Below, in pieces: positions 17,427 to 25,275 of a DNA stretch of 64,000 bases (position 1 is its first letter; each line of letters begins with the position of its first letter). The notes under the pieces are model-generated. The model was given only the letters and a program-made list of their open reading frames with translations, did no database searches and was not told the DNA's origin. The DNA comes from Planctomycetota bacterium (GTDB taxonomy: Bacteria; Planctomycetota; UBA8742; UBA2392), in the NCBI GenBank assembly GCA_016712285.1, contig JADJRK010000001.1:124001-188000 (forward strand). Direction: 5' to 3'. The position numbers and the translations under genes were made by a program.

Positions 17427-17960
17427 CTACATCACGTTGAGCTCAAGCTTGGCAGCTTCGCTCATCATGGACTTGTTCCAGGGCGGGTCCCAGACCAGTT
17501 CGACTTTCGCGTCGGTGACGCGCTCAAGCTGCTTGAGCTTGCTTTCGACTTCGCCGGGCAGGGTGCCCGCGACGGGGCAGGCCGGCGATGTCAGCGTCAT
17601 GCGCACATGCACGTCGCCCTTGAAGCCGACGCTTACGCCATAGATCAAGCCAAGTTCGTAGACGTTGACCGGAATCTCCGGGTCGAACACGGTTTTGAGT
17701 TTTTCGATGACCGATTCGTTGACGGCCCGGGCCTCGGCGGGTGTGAGGTCGCGCGCATGGCCTGCGGCGTCGGTGGGCAGCTTGGAGTTGTCGAGCGCTG
17801 TCGCTGGTGACGTACCCCCGCTGGCGCCAGTTGCCTGGCCCGGCGCGCCCCGGCTTTGCAGCGAGCTGTCAACCTCGATGGGCGGCAGCGGCTTGACCTT
17901 ATCGGGGTCAACCAGTTTGGCGGCGCCTTCGGGGTGGGATTTTTCGGTCTCGTTGGTCAT
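17427..17960 (-). CDS. sufT: SufT / MIP18-family Fe-S assembly protein (DUF59)
   Basis: 177 residues. The first about 75 are a low-complexity Pro/Ala/Gly-rich extension. The DUF59 domain (about 80-170) has VFDPEIPVNVYELGLIYGV, TSPACPVA with the conserved Cys, and WDPPWNKSMMSEAAKLELN. SufT proteins help maturation or delivery of Fe-S clusters under high demand. Last gene of the suf operon, 15 bp after sufS on the same strand; order sufB-(GxxExxY)-sufC-sufD-sufS-sufT. Confidence 0.92.
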   Translation of the reverse strand: MTNETEKSHPEGAAKLVDPDKVKPLPPIEVDSSLQSRGAPGQATGASGGTSPATALDNSKLPTDAAGHARDLTPAEARAVNESVIEKLKTVFDPEIPVNVYELGLIYGVSVGFKGDVHVRMTLTSPACPVAGTLPGEVESKLKQLERVTDAKVELVWDPPWNKSMMSEAAKLELNVM

Positions 17961-17975
17961 AGTTTCACTGCGCCA

Positions 17976-19208
17976 CTACTTAAACAATTCCTGCACCTTG
18001 CGGATTCCAGCCGCCAGCGCGTCGGCTTCGTGCATGGTGTTGTAGAACGCGAAGCTGGCGCGGATCGTGCCGTGGAGCTTGAAGAAGTCCATCACCGGCT
18101 CGGCGCAGTGCTGGCCGACGCGCACGGCAATGCCCTGCTCGTCCAGGATCATGCCCGCGTCGGCGGAATGAATGCCGTCGAGCACGAAGCTGATCACGCC
18201 TGCCTTGTTCTGTGACGTGCCGACGATGCGAAGCCCCGGGATCTCGCCCAGCTTGGCTGTGGCATACGCCAGCAGTTCGTGTTCGTAGGCTTCGATGGCG
18301 TCGAGGCCGATGCCCATCAGGTACTCCAGCGACGCGCCAAGCCCGATGGTGTCGGCGATGTTGGGTGTGCCGGCTTCGAACTTGTGGGGAATGACGTTGT
18401 AGGTGGTCTGCTCGAACTTGACCGACTTGATCATCTCGCCGCCGCCCTGCCATGGCGGCATGGCTTCGAGCAGTTCGGCCCGGCCCCACAGTGCGCCGAT
18501 GCCGGTGGGCCCGAACGCCTTGTGCCCGCTGAACGCGTAGAAGTCCACGCCGAGTTTCTGGACATCAATGCGCTGGTGCGGTGCGGCTTGCGCGCCATCG
18601 ACCATCACGAGCGCGCCGACCGCGTGTGCTTTCTGCGCCATCCATTCAATCGGGTTTACCGTGCCCAGTGCGTTGCTGACGTGCACGCAGGCCAGCAGCT
18701 TCGTGCGCGGCGATAGGCGCTTCTCGAACTCGGGCAGCATCAGCGTGCCCGTGTCGTCCATCGGCGCGACGACCAGCCTGGCGCCGCTCGCTTCGCACAG
18801 CATCTGCCATGGCACGATGTTGCTGTGATGTTCCATGGCCGTGATCAGGATTTCGTCGCCGGCCTTTACGTTCGCCCGGCCCCACGTCTGGGCGACCAGG
18901 TTGATCGCCTCGGTGGTGCCGCGCACGAAGATGACTTCGCGATCTTCGGGCGCGTTGAGAAAGCGCTGCACGGTGCGGCGTGCAGCCTCGAACTTGTCAG
19001 TGCACGCAGCCGAAAGCTCATGCGCGGCGCGGTGCACGTTGGCGTACTCTTGCTCGTAGACGTGACGGATGGCGTCGATCATGCAGCGCGGCTTCTGCGC
19101 GGACGCGCCGTTGTCGAGATAGACCAGCGGCTTGCCATGCACAGTGCGCGCCAGGATTGGGAAGTCCTTGCGTAGCGCCTCAACCTCGAATGTCTTTACG
19201 TGATTCAC
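17976..19208 (-). CDS. sufS: Cysteine desulfurase SufS
   Basis: 410 residues, PLP-dependent, removing sulfur from cysteine to a persulfide passed to SufE. The PLP-binding Lys is in SGHKAFGPTGIG; MEHHSN and DGAQAAPHQ are the cofactor-site motifs; the catalytic Cys is in VGQHCAEPVM on the mobile loop. Full family length. It lies 9 bp after sufD. The likely partner SufE is encoded divergently at 23429-23884. Confidence 0.96.
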   Translation of the reverse strand: MNHVKTFEVEALRKDFPILARTVHGKPLVYLDNGASAQKPRCMIDAIRHVYEQEYANVHRAAHELSAACTDKFEAARRTVQRFLNAPEDREVIFVRGTTEAINLVAQTWGRANVKAGDEILITAMEHHSNIVPWQMLCEASGARLVVAPMDDTGTLMLPEFEKRLSPRTKLLACVHVSNALGTVNPIEWMAQKAHAVGALVMVDGAQAAPHQRIDVQKLGVDFYAFSGHKAFGPTGIGALWGRAELLEAMPPWQGGGEMIKSVKFEQTTYNVIPHKFEAGTPNIADTIGLGASLEYLMGIGLDAIEAYEHELLAYATAKLGEIPGLRIVGTSQNKAGVISFVLDGIHSADAGMILDEQGIAVRVGQHCAEPVMDFFKLHGTIRASFAFYNTMHEADALAAGIRKVQELFK

Positions 19209-19217
19209 CCGTGGATC

Positions 19218-20516
19218 CTATTCGCCGAGCAACCCGTGAAAGCGCTCGTGCATGACTTCTTCGAGGTGCTGCCTTACTGCGTCCATCTTGATGTGTTCGA
19301 CCACGTCGTTGGCGAATGCGTAGGTCAGCAGGTTGCGTGCCTGCCGCGTGTCCAGGCCGCGGCTTCTCAGAAAGAACACCGCGTCAGGGTCGAGCTGGCC
19401 GCTGGTTGCGCCGTGGGCACACTTGACCTCGTCGCAATAGATCTCGAGCTGAGGCTTAGTCTCGGCGCGCGCATCGTCGCTCAGCAGCAGGTTGTTGTTC
19501 TGCTGCTTGGCATCGGTGCCGGCTGCACCGGGGCGCACGATGACCTTCCCGCTGAACACGCTGTGCGACTTGCCGTCCACCACGCTGCGATAGAGCTGGT
19601 TGCTTGTGCAGCGCGGGCGCATGTGGTCCATAATCAGGTGATTATCAATGTGCTGCGTGTCGTTACCCAGCACCAGGCCATTCAGTGTGCAAGTCGCGCC
19701 TTCGCCCGCTAACATCACGTTCACGTTGTGACGCGCAAGCTGCGCATCCAGGCTGATGCTGTGGTGCGTGTAGGTGCTGTCGCGGTCCTGGCGAACCTCG
19801 TTCCAGCCGATGTGCGTCGCAGCCGTATCGCGGAGCAGCTTTGCGTGGCGCACGTTTGCACCCGCCGCAAGCATGACTTCGCTGACCGTATTGACGAAAC
19901 GCACGTCGCCCGACAGGCCGACAAAGCTTTCCACAAGCCGCAGCCCCGCGTGCTCGCCGGCCAGCACCAGCGTGCGCGGCGCGTTGATCTGTCCACCCGT
20001 GGACACGTACAACACATGCACCGGCGTTTCCAGTACTGCATTTTGCCCCGCACGAATGTACGCGCCGTCGGTGAACAGCGCGGTGTTCAGTGCCGTGAAC
20101 GGCTGCGCATGGTGGTCGGCGTAGCGCGCCAGTTTGCTGGGAAGGCCCTCTTCTTCGCCCAGCAACTGAGAAATCGGCGCGATCAAGACGCCTTGAGGCA
20201 GCGCTGGAATGCGGCTTAGCGTGCTGTCGTAGAAACCGTTGACGAACACCAGGCGAATCTCGTCGGCGCCTTCAATCAGCCACGGTTTCAGGTCGTCGGG
20301 CGTGATCCTGGCGGGTGCAGCCGCAGCAAGCTTCAGCGCAAGAAGCGGCTTCAGGTTGGTGTAGCGCCAATCTTCATGGCGGATCGTCGGCACATCCAGC
20401 GCGGCAAAGCTGTCGGCTGCATCCTGGCGCAACTCAGAAAGCCACGCGGGCTCAGCCGACTGTGGCGTGAAGCCGTCGATGGCGAGCTGAAGCGAGTTGT
20501 GTGTTTGCGTAGTCAT
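19218..20516 (-). CDS. sufD: SufD, Fe-S scaffold subunit
   Basis: 432 residues from the ATG at 20516 (MTTQTHNSL). Fourteen more open codons upstream are translated repeat DNA and are excluded. The parallel beta-helix core includes PRTLVLAGEHAGLRLVES and the C-terminal SufBD signature (HGATSGQLDPDAVFFLRSRG) with the conserved His-Gly and Asp-Pro-Asp. With SufB and SufC it forms the SufBC2D complex that builds 4Fe-4S clusters in the cytosol. Confidence 0.95.
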   Translation of the reverse strand: MTTQTHNSLQLAIDGFTPQSAEPAWLSELRQDAADSFAALDVPTIRHEDWRYTNLKPLLALKLAAAAPARITPDDLKPWLIEGADEIRLVFVNGFYDSTLSRIPALPQGVLIAPISQLLGEEEGLPSKLARYADHHAQPFTALNTALFTDGAYIRAGQNAVLETPVHVLYVSTGGQINAPRTLVLAGEHAGLRLVESFVGLSGDVRFVNTVSEVMLAAGANVRHAKLLRDTAATHIGWNEVRQDRDSTYTHHSISLDAQLARHNVNVMLAGEGATCTLNGLVLGNDTQHIDNHLIMDHMRPRCTSNQLYRSVVDGKSHSVFSGKVIVRPGAAGTDAKQQNNNLLLSDDARAETKPQLEIYCDEVKCAHGATSGQLDPDAVFFLRSRGLDTRQARNLLTYAFANDVVEHIKMDAVRQHLEEVMHERFHGLLGE

Positions 20517-20531
20517 ACGAATTTGGATTTT

Positions 20532-20582
20532 GGATTTTGGAATGTGGATTGGCGGCAATCCGACATCCCCAAACCAAAATCC
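20532..20582. repeat. Nested hairpin of GGATTTT-type heptamers between sufC and sufD
   Basis: Outer stem GGATTTTGG (20532-20540) pairs with CCAAAATCC (20574-20582). An inner GGATTG/CAATCC hairpin (20546-20551/20556-20561) has a GCGG loop. A further GGATTTT copy lies just left (20525-20531). It fills the intergenic space inside the suf operon and may modulate sufC/sufD expression or mRNA stability. Confidence 0.7.
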
Positions 20583-21341
20583 CTACACTGTTTGTTCCAG
20601 CCAGGCGTAGCCCTTGTCTTCGAGTTCGAGCGCGAGTTCTTTGCCGCCGCTCTTGGCGATGCGGCCGTCGAGCAACACGTGCACGAAGTCGGGTTGAATG
20701 TGATTCAGTAGGCGCTGGTAATGCGTCACCAGCAAGAACGACCGTTCCGGCGAGCGCAGGCTGTTCACGCCCGTCGCGACGGTCTTCAAAGCGTCGATAT
20801 CGAGGCCACTGTCGGTTTCGTCCAGCACGGCCAGCGTGGGCGCGAGCACCGCGAGCTGCAAAATCTCGTTGCGCTTCTTTTCGCCGCCGGAAAAACCTTC
20901 ATTGACGCTGCGGTTCAATAAGCCGGCGTCGATGTCCATCAGCTTTGCCTTTTCCTTGATCAGGGCCAGGAACTCGGCGCCGCTGGCTTCGGCTTCGCCG
21001 CGGGCCTTGCGTTGCGCGTTCAGGGCTGCGCGCAGGAAGTACATGTTGCTGACGCCGGGGATTTCCACGGGATACTGGAAAGCCAGAAAGATGCCGGCGC
21101 AGGCACGGTCTTCGGGCTCGGCTTCGAGGATGCTCTTGCCTTCGTACACGATGTCGCCACTGGTGACGGTGTAGTCCGGGTGGCCGGCGATGGCCTTGGT
21201 CAGCGTGCTCTTGCCGCTGCCGTTCGTGCCCATGATGGCGTGCACTTCGCCGGCGTTGATCGTGAGGTCAATGCCGTGCAGAATTTCCGTGCCATCAATG
21301 GCAACGTGCAGGTCTTTGATTTCAAGAAGCGGTTTGCTCAT
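20583..21341 (-). CDS. sufC: SufC ATPase of the Fe-S assembly complex
   Basis: 252 residues, ABC-type ATPase: Walker A GTNGSGKSTL, signature FSGGEKKRNEI, Walker B LAVLDETDSGLD, H-loop LLVTHYQRLL. The EKKR after the signature is typical of SufC. It drives conformational change in the SufBC2D scaffold and is cytosolic. Upstream, the operon is interrupted by the GxxExxY cassette before sufB. Confidence 0.97.
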   Translation of the reverse strand: MSKPLLEIKDLHVAIDGTEILHGIDLTINAGEVHAIMGTNGSGKSTLTKAIAGHPDYTVTSGDIVYEGKSILEAEPEDRACAGIFLAFQYPVEIPGVSNMYFLRAALNAQRKARGEAEASGAEFLALIKEKAKLMDIDAGLLNRSVNEGFSGGEKKRNEILQLAVLAPTLAVLDETDSGLDIDALKTVATGVNSLRSPERSFLLVTHYQRLLNHIQPDFVHVLLDGRIAKSGGKELALELEDKGYAWLEQTV

Positions 21342-21369
21342 CTACTCATTCCTCGAACTGCAATAACTA

Positions 21370-21831
21370 GAACCACGGGTGAACACGGGTAAACACAAAT
21401 GGCTTAACCGTCTATATAGCGCTTTGCGTCAATACGAGGCTTGCCGTAGTTAATCAGCCCGATCAGCCAGAACGGGCTTGCCTTGATGTAGTTCAGCGCG
21501 ATGGCCTCATGGATGTTGTCCAATGCTTTGGCAACCTTCAATTCAACCAGTACGCAGTCCTCGACCAGCAGATCCACGACAAACTCACCGACAACCTGGG
21601 CGTCGTGGAAGACCTTCAGAGGGTGTTGCTGGATCACCTTCATTCCGCGCTTTCGCAACTCGATGGCAAGGGCATTCTCGTAGACCTTTTCCAGAAAGCC
21701 CACACCCAGCGTGTTCGCAACGGTGTATGCCGCCTGCTTGATCACTTCCCAGATTTCATCGCATCGAGACTTGAACTCGTCGCTGAACTGCTTGCTCGCC
21801 ATCTGTGTTTACCCGTGTTCACCCGTGGTTC
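21370..21831 (-). mobile_element. GxxExxY cassette bounded by 34-bp inverted repeats, inserted in the suf operon
   Basis: Arms 21370-21403 and 21798-21831 are 34-bp inverted repeats with one mismatch, built from 10-bp units (CACGGGTGAA, CACGGGTAAA). The enclosed ORF uses the space completely: its stop directly abuts the left arm and its start codon lies in the right arm. The 462-bp unit separates sufB from sufC, which are normally contiguous. A related solo repeat is at 13914-13947. No transposase is present. Mobility is inferred from structure. Confidence 0.65.
21404..21802 (-). CDS. GxxExxY protein (PD-(D/E)XK nuclease-like)
   Basis: 132 residues. It carries the family signature GFLEKVY (GxxExxY) and a PD-(D/E)XK-type core: a hydrophobic strand ending EFVVDLLV, then CVLVELKV with the E-x-K pair. 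Family length is normal (about 125-135). It is inside the suf operon and in the same orientation, so it would be co-transcribed with sufB and sufC. Start and stop coincide with the flanking inverted repeats. Biological role of the family is unknown to me; the nuclease fold is established, the activity here is inferred. Confidence 0.88.
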   Translation of the reverse strand: MASKQFSDEFKSRCDEIWEVIKQAAYTVANTLGVGFLEKVYENALAIELRKRGMKVIQQHPLKVFHDAQVVGEFVVDLLVEDCVLVELKVAKALDNIHEAIALNYIKASPFWLIGLINYGKPRIDAKRYIDG

Positions 21832-21839
21832 CAAAGACC

Positions 21840-23276
21840 TTAGCCCACAGCGCCTTCGAGTTTGAGGCCTAGCAGCTTTTGGGCTTCTACGGCGAATTCC
21901 ATGGGCAGCTCTGACAGCACGTCTTTGCAGAAGCCGTTTACGATCATGCTTACGGCGTCTTCTTCGCTTAGGCCGCGTTGCCGCAGGAAGAAGACTTGCT
22001 CGTCGCTGATCTTGCTGGTGCTGGCTTCGTGCTCGATTACCGCGCTGGCGTTGTGGCTTTCGATGTACGGAAAGGTGTGCGCGCCGCATTTGTCGCCCAG
22101 CAGCAGGCTGTCGCAGGCGCTGTAGTTTCGCGCGCCGGATGCACCTTTCATGATTTTCACCAGGCCGCGGTAGCTCTGGTCGCCGTGGCCGCCGCTGATG
22201 CCCTTGCTGATGATCGTGCTTTTCGTGTTCTTGCCGATGTGGATCATCTTCGTGCCGGTGTCGGCCATCTGGTAATCGCGCGTCACCGCCACGCTGTAGA
22301 ACTCGCCCACGCTGTTGTCGCCCTTGAGGATGCAGCTCGGATACTTCCAGGTGATCGCGCTGCCGGTTTCAACCTGCGTCCACGAGACCTTGGCGTTTTC
22401 GTGGGCGATGCCGCGCTTGGTCACGAAGTTGAACACGCCGCCTTTGCCGTCCTTGTCGCCGGGGTACCAGTTCTGGACCGTGCTGTACTTGATGTGGCCG
22501 CCCTTGAGCGCCACCAGCTCAACCACCGCCGCGTGCAACTGGTTTTCGTCGCGCTGGGGCGCGGTGCATCCCTCAAGATAGCTTACGTAGGCGCCTTCGT
22601 CGGCGATCAGCAGGGTTCTTTCGAACTGACCTGTCCCGGCGCTGTTGATTCTGAAATAGGTGCTCAGTTCCATCGGGCAGCGCACGCCGGGCGGGATGTA
22701 GCAGAAGCTGCCATCCGAAAAAACGGCGCTGTTCAACGTCGCGAAGAAGTTGTCGGTGTAGGGCACCACGCTGCCAAGGTGCTTGCGCACAAGGTCAGGG
22801 TGGTCGGTGACGGCTTCGCTGAAGCTGCAAAAGATGATGCCCTGCTTGGAAAGCTCTTCGCGAAACGTCGTCTTGACGCTGACGCTGTCGAACACGGCGT
22901 CAACAGCCACGCCGGTCAGGCGCTTTTGTTCATCCAAGCTGATGCCGAGCTTCTCGAAGGTTTCCAGCAGCTCGGGGTCGACTTCGTCGAGGCTGGTGAC
23001 TTCTTTTTTCTTCTTCGGCGCCGAGTAGTAGATGATGCCCTGGTAGTCGATTTTTGGGTACGTGGGCTTTTGCCACGTCGGCTCGGTCATGGTCAGCCAG
23101 TGGCGGTAGGCTTTCAGGCGCCACTCCAGCAGCCACTCGGGCTCTTTCTTCTTGGCGCTGATCGCGCGCACGACGCTCTCATTCAGCCCGGGCGGAAGCT
23201 GGTCGGCGTCGATGTTGCTGGTCCAGCCGTGCTTGTATTCCTGGTCGGCCAGCGATTGGATGGTTTCGTTGCTCAT
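21840..23276 (-). CDS. sufB: SufB, Fe-S scaffold subunit
   Basis: 478 residues from the ATG at 23276 (MSNETIQSLADQEYKHGW), matching the family N-terminus; 22 upstream codons in frame overlap the promoter and operator and are excluded. Key features are YIPPGVRCPMELSTYFRIN, LEGCTAPQRDENQLHAAVVE and the C-terminal EHEASTSKISDEQVFFLRQRG. First gene of the suf operon, read from the divergent promoter region shared with sufE. Confidence 0.96.
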   Translation of the reverse strand: MSNETIQSLADQEYKHGWTSNIDADQLPPGLNESVVRAISAKKKEPEWLLEWRLKAYRHWLTMTEPTWQKPTYPKIDYQGIIYYSAPKKKKEVTSLDEVDPELLETFEKLGISLDEQKRLTGVAVDAVFDSVSVKTTFREELSKQGIIFCSFSEAVTDHPDLVRKHLGSVVPYTDNFFATLNSAVFSDGSFCYIPPGVRCPMELSTYFRINSAGTGQFERTLLIADEGAYVSYLEGCTAPQRDENQLHAAVVELVALKGGHIKYSTVQNWYPGDKDGKGGVFNFVTKRGIAHENAKVSWTQVETGSAITWKYPSCILKGDNSVGEFYSVAVTRDYQMADTGTKMIHIGKNTKSTIISKGISGGHGDQSYRGLVKIMKGASGARNYSACDSLLLGDKCGAHTFPYIESHNASAVIEHEASTSKISDEQVFFLRQRGLSEEDAVSMIVNGFCKDVLSELPMEFAVEAQKLLGLKLEGAVG

Positions 23277-23299
23277 GTCAGTGGCCTTTTGGCCTATCT

Positions 23300-23314
23300 G
23301 GACTAACTTTGTCC
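23300..23314. promoter_or_regulatory. Imperfect Rrf2/IscR-type operator at the sufB start site
   Basis: GGACTAACTTTGTCC is a degenerate version of the perfect dyad 53 bp away and covers the predicted sufB transcription start, just downstream of the -10. A repressor bound here would block initiation. Confidence 0.5.
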
Positions 23315-23342
23315 AAAATACAGGACCCGCCGTGCCCCACAA
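23315..23342 (-). promoter_or_regulatory. Candidate suf operon promoter
   Basis: On the minus strand TTGTGG (23342-23337) and TATTTT (23320-23315) are spaced 16 bp apart and lie between the two operator-like dyads. Placement between the dyads and about 35 bp from the sufB start supports it; the -35 is poor. Confidence 0.45.
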
Positions 23343-23352
23343 GAAGGAAAGT

Positions 23353-23367
23353 GGACTAAACTAGTCC
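23353..23367. promoter_or_regulatory. Perfect IscR type-1-like operator between sufB and sufE
   Basis: GGACTAAACTAGTCC is a perfect dyad with 6-bp arms and a 3-bp spacer. Its core GACTA-N3-TAGTC fits the published E. coli IscR type-1 pattern GACTR-N3-YAGTC. It lies upstream of the sufB -35 and about 60 bp before sufE, so one bound Rrf2-family regulator could control both directions. Confidence 0.65.
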
Positions 23368-23428
23368 TTTATTCCCAACTTGGGCCTAAGTAATAGAAGA
23401 AGGAACACGAGATACCAGCAGGAAGCCG

Positions 23429-23884
23429 ATGACCATCCAAGACCGCCAGCAAGCCATCATTGACGAGTTCAAGGCACTTGCCGACTGGGAAGACCGCTAC
23501 AAGCGCATCATTGAGTACGGGCGCGAGTTGGCGGCGATGAACCCCGAGAACCAGGTGGACAAGAACAAGGTCAAGGGCTGCCAGAGTACGGTGTGGCTGC
23601 ACGCGGGTTTGGAGCATGGTGCGGTGCGGCTGGAAGGCGACAGCGACGCGATGATCGTGCGGGGTTTGGTGGCGCTGTTGCTGAAGGTGTACGACGGGGC
23701 GACACCCGCCGAGATCATCGCCACGCCGCCGGACTTCATTCGCGAGACGGGTTTGGGCAGCCATTTGAGCCAGACCCGCGCGAACGGCTTGGCGGCGATG
23801 GTCAAGCAGATCCAGATGTACGCGGCAGTGTTCGCGGCCATGCAGAAGGCTGGTGGCGGCGGCGCGGGCCCTCGCGTAGAATAA
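23429..23884 (+). CDS. sufE: SufE sulfur acceptor
   Basis: 151 residues. The catalytic Cys lies in KVKGCQSTVWL, the standard SufE motif; other features are ALADWEDRYKRIIEYGREL near the N-terminus and GLGSHLSQTRANGLAAM near the C-terminus. It takes persulfide sulfur from SufS and stimulates its activity. A good ribosome-binding site (AGGAAG) precedes the ATG. Divergent from sufB, sharing its operator region. The Uma2 gene follows after 4 bp and may be co-transcribed. Confidence 0.95.
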   Translation: MTIQDRQQAIIDEFKALADWEDRYKRIIEYGRELAAMNPENQVDKNKVKGCQSTVWLHAGLEHGAVRLEGDSDAMIVRGLVALLLKVYDGATPAEIIATPPDFIRETGLGSHLSQTRANGLAAMVKQIQMYAAVFAAMQKAGGGGAGPRVE

Positions 23885-23888
23885 CGGC

Positions 23889-24524
23889 ATGAGGTTGAGC
23901 CTTCCCTACGCCCCTGAAACACCCGACTTCGTCGAGACCCGCGACGGGCGCAAAGCCGTGCCTGAGCGCATGACCGAGCGCGAGTTTCTGGAGTTCGGGT
24001 TTGAGGAAAAGCAGCACTGGGAATTGATCGGGGGTGTTCCAGTGATGAGCCCGTCGCCCAACTACAACCATCAGCGGCTGGTTTTTGCGATAGCAGAGAT
24101 CGTCAACACGGCATGCGCTCGCAAGCGGGGCCTTGAGATGGTTCAGGACGTGGACGTTCTGTTCGCGGGCGACCCGGACCCTGACTGGCTGCGGCCGGAC
24201 ATTGTGGTCGTTCGCGGCAAGGACATCGGCGACGGGCGTATGCCGCTGCGCACATTGCCGCAGCTGTTGGTCGAAGTCTGGTCACCCAGCACCGGCGGGC
24301 GCGACCATGGCATCAAGCGCGAAGTTTATGCCCGAGCCGGCGTGCCCGAGTACTGGATTGCGGACCCGGCCACGGCTTCGCTTGCGATCTTCAACAAACC
24401 CAAAGACGGCCAGTTTGCGCAGGAGCAAGCCGACGATGCGGGATTCATCTTCTCGCCATTCATCGGCAAAGCGTTGCGCATTCAGCGATTGGGCCGAAAG
24501 TACAACGTACTGACGCGCCGCTAG
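23889..24524 (+). CDS. Uma2-family (DUF820) endonuclease-like protein
   Basis: 211 residues, restriction-endonuclease-like fold. Characteristic motifs are HWELIGGVPVMSPSPNYNHQ, LRPDIVVVRG (metal-binding Asp), LLVEVWSPSTGGRDHGIKREVY and AGVPEYWIADP. These proteins occur in many copies in cyanobacteria, Planctomycetota and Chloroflexota; their role is not established. It follows sufE by 4 bp on the same strand, and its end nearly touches the convergent ferritin-like gene. Confidence 0.88.
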   Translation: MRLSLPYAPETPDFVETRDGRKAVPERMTEREFLEFGFEEKQHWELIGGVPVMSPSPNYNHQRLVFAIAEIVNTACARKRGLEMVQDVDVLFAGDPDPDWLRPDIVVVRGKDIGDGRMPLRTLPQLLVEVWSPSTGGRDHGIKREVYARAGVPEYWIADPATASLAIFNKPKDGQFAQEQADDAGFIFSPFIGKALRIQRLGRKYNVLTRR

Positions 24525-24525
24525 G

Positions 24526-24969
24526 CTAAGTGGCCGGCTTGAGCTCGCCGGGCTTGCGCAGCATCTTTTCGATCTCGCTGATGTGGTTCTCTTCGTCGCG
24601 GATCATATCGCGCGCGTATTCTTCGAGGCGCACGTCTTTGCCTTCGACCAGCGCCAGCAGGTCGCGGTACATCTGCACGCCGCCGACTTCGTGCTCGATG
24701 CTTTCGCGCAGGATGTCCTCAATGTGGTGCTTTTCGGTCTCGAGCAGCTTGCCGATCTTGAGCGACGGGTGGCCGCCCAGGGCCGTGACGTATTCGCCGG
24801 CGGCATGCGCGTGATTGAGCGACTCGGTCGCCACGCCGCGGAACCACGAGACGATGGGAATGCGCGAGTAGCCGAAGATCATCAGCGAGTAGTGGCTGTA
24901 ACGCACGACGCCCGCAAGTTCCAGCTCAAGGATGCGGTTGAGAGCGTCGATCACTTTCTTCTTGTCCAT
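24526..24969 (-). CDS. Bacterioferritin-like di-iron protein
   Basis: 147 residues from the ATG at 24969, set by GGAGG seven bases upstream; the longer open frame is spurious. It forms a four-helix ferritin-like bundle with ligand-type residues in ELELAGVVRYSHY, TESLNHAHAAGEY (ExxH), RESIEHEVGGVQMY and RDEENHISEIEKML (ExxH). The Met used for heme binding in E. coli Bfr (E-M-K-H) is not found at the matching ExxH site (E-S-L-N-H), so it may be a non-heme form. Likely role: iron storage or peroxide detoxification. It sits back-to-back with the trp leader promoter region. Confidence 0.85.
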   Translation of the reverse strand: MDKKKVIDALNRILELELAGVVRYSHYSLMIFGYSRIPIVSWFRGVATESLNHAHAAGEYVTALGGHPSLKIGKLLETEKHHIEDILRESIEHEVGGVQMYRDLLALVEGKDVRLEEYARDMIRDEENHISEIEKMLRKPGELKPAT

Positions 24970-25102
24970 GGCAGCCTCCGGTGGCTTTGAGTTTTGGGTG
25001 CGGCTGTGACGGTTGCAAGTATCTTCGGCGAACGTTGAAACCTGAACTAAACAGGATTGAGGCAACTTTCGCAAGAATTCTTGATGTTTCGGCAGCGTGT
25101 GT

Positions 25103-25131
25103 TTGCCCGACGGGCGCTGATCGCGTATCTG
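25103..25131 (+). promoter_or_regulatory. Candidate trp operon promoter
   Basis: TTGCCC (25103-25108) and TATCTG (25126-25131) are separated by 17 bp. The predicted start falls at about 25138-25140, right at the ATG of the leader peptide, so trpL mRNA may be leaderless, which fits the lack of a ribosome-binding site. A palindrome AAGAATTCTT (25072-25081) lies upstream. Confidence 0.5.
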
Positions 25132-25139
25132 TATCTGCC

Positions 25140-25205
25140 ATGACTTTGACGACGAACAACCTTGTGCGCGCGTGGTGGTGGACACCTTCCGGGTGTCGCG
25201 CCTGA
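25140..25205 (+). CDS. trpL: trp leader peptide (21 aa, three consecutive Trp codons)
   Basis: The ORF reads MTLTTNNLVRAWWW, then TPSGCRA, then TGA. Three tandem UGG codons (25173-25181) make translation sensitive to charged tRNA-Trp. The Trp codons end at the base where the first RNA hairpin begins, and the terminator hairpin starts 25 bp after the stop. It is the regulatory peptide for the trp operon that begins with trpE at 25276. No ribosome-binding site; probably leaderless. Confidence 0.9.
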   Translation: MTLTTNNLVRAWWWTPSGCRA

Positions 25206-25263
25206 TTGTTTGCCCCGTTTTGTTCGCGACGCCTGGAGACCTCTCCGGGCGTGTTTGTTTTTT
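25181..25263 (+). terminator. trp attenuator (1:2, 2:3 antiterminator, 3:4 terminator)
   Basis: Segment 1 GACACC (25181-25186) pairs with segment 2 GGTGTC (25192-25197). Segment 2, extended to GGTGTCGCG (25192-25200), pairs with CGCGACGCC (25225-25233) as antiterminator. The terminator is GCCTGGAG (25231-25238), loop ACCT, CTCCGGGC (25243-25250), then GTGTTTGTTTTTT. A ribosome stalled at the Trp codons covers segment 1 and favours the antiterminator. Confidence 0.88.
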
Positions 25264-25275
25264 CAGGACCTGACC

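Noticed and set aside
25162..25275. N-terminal extension of TrpE
   Set aside because: Those codons cover the leader peptide end and the terminator hairpin; TrpE homology starts just after the ATG at 25276.
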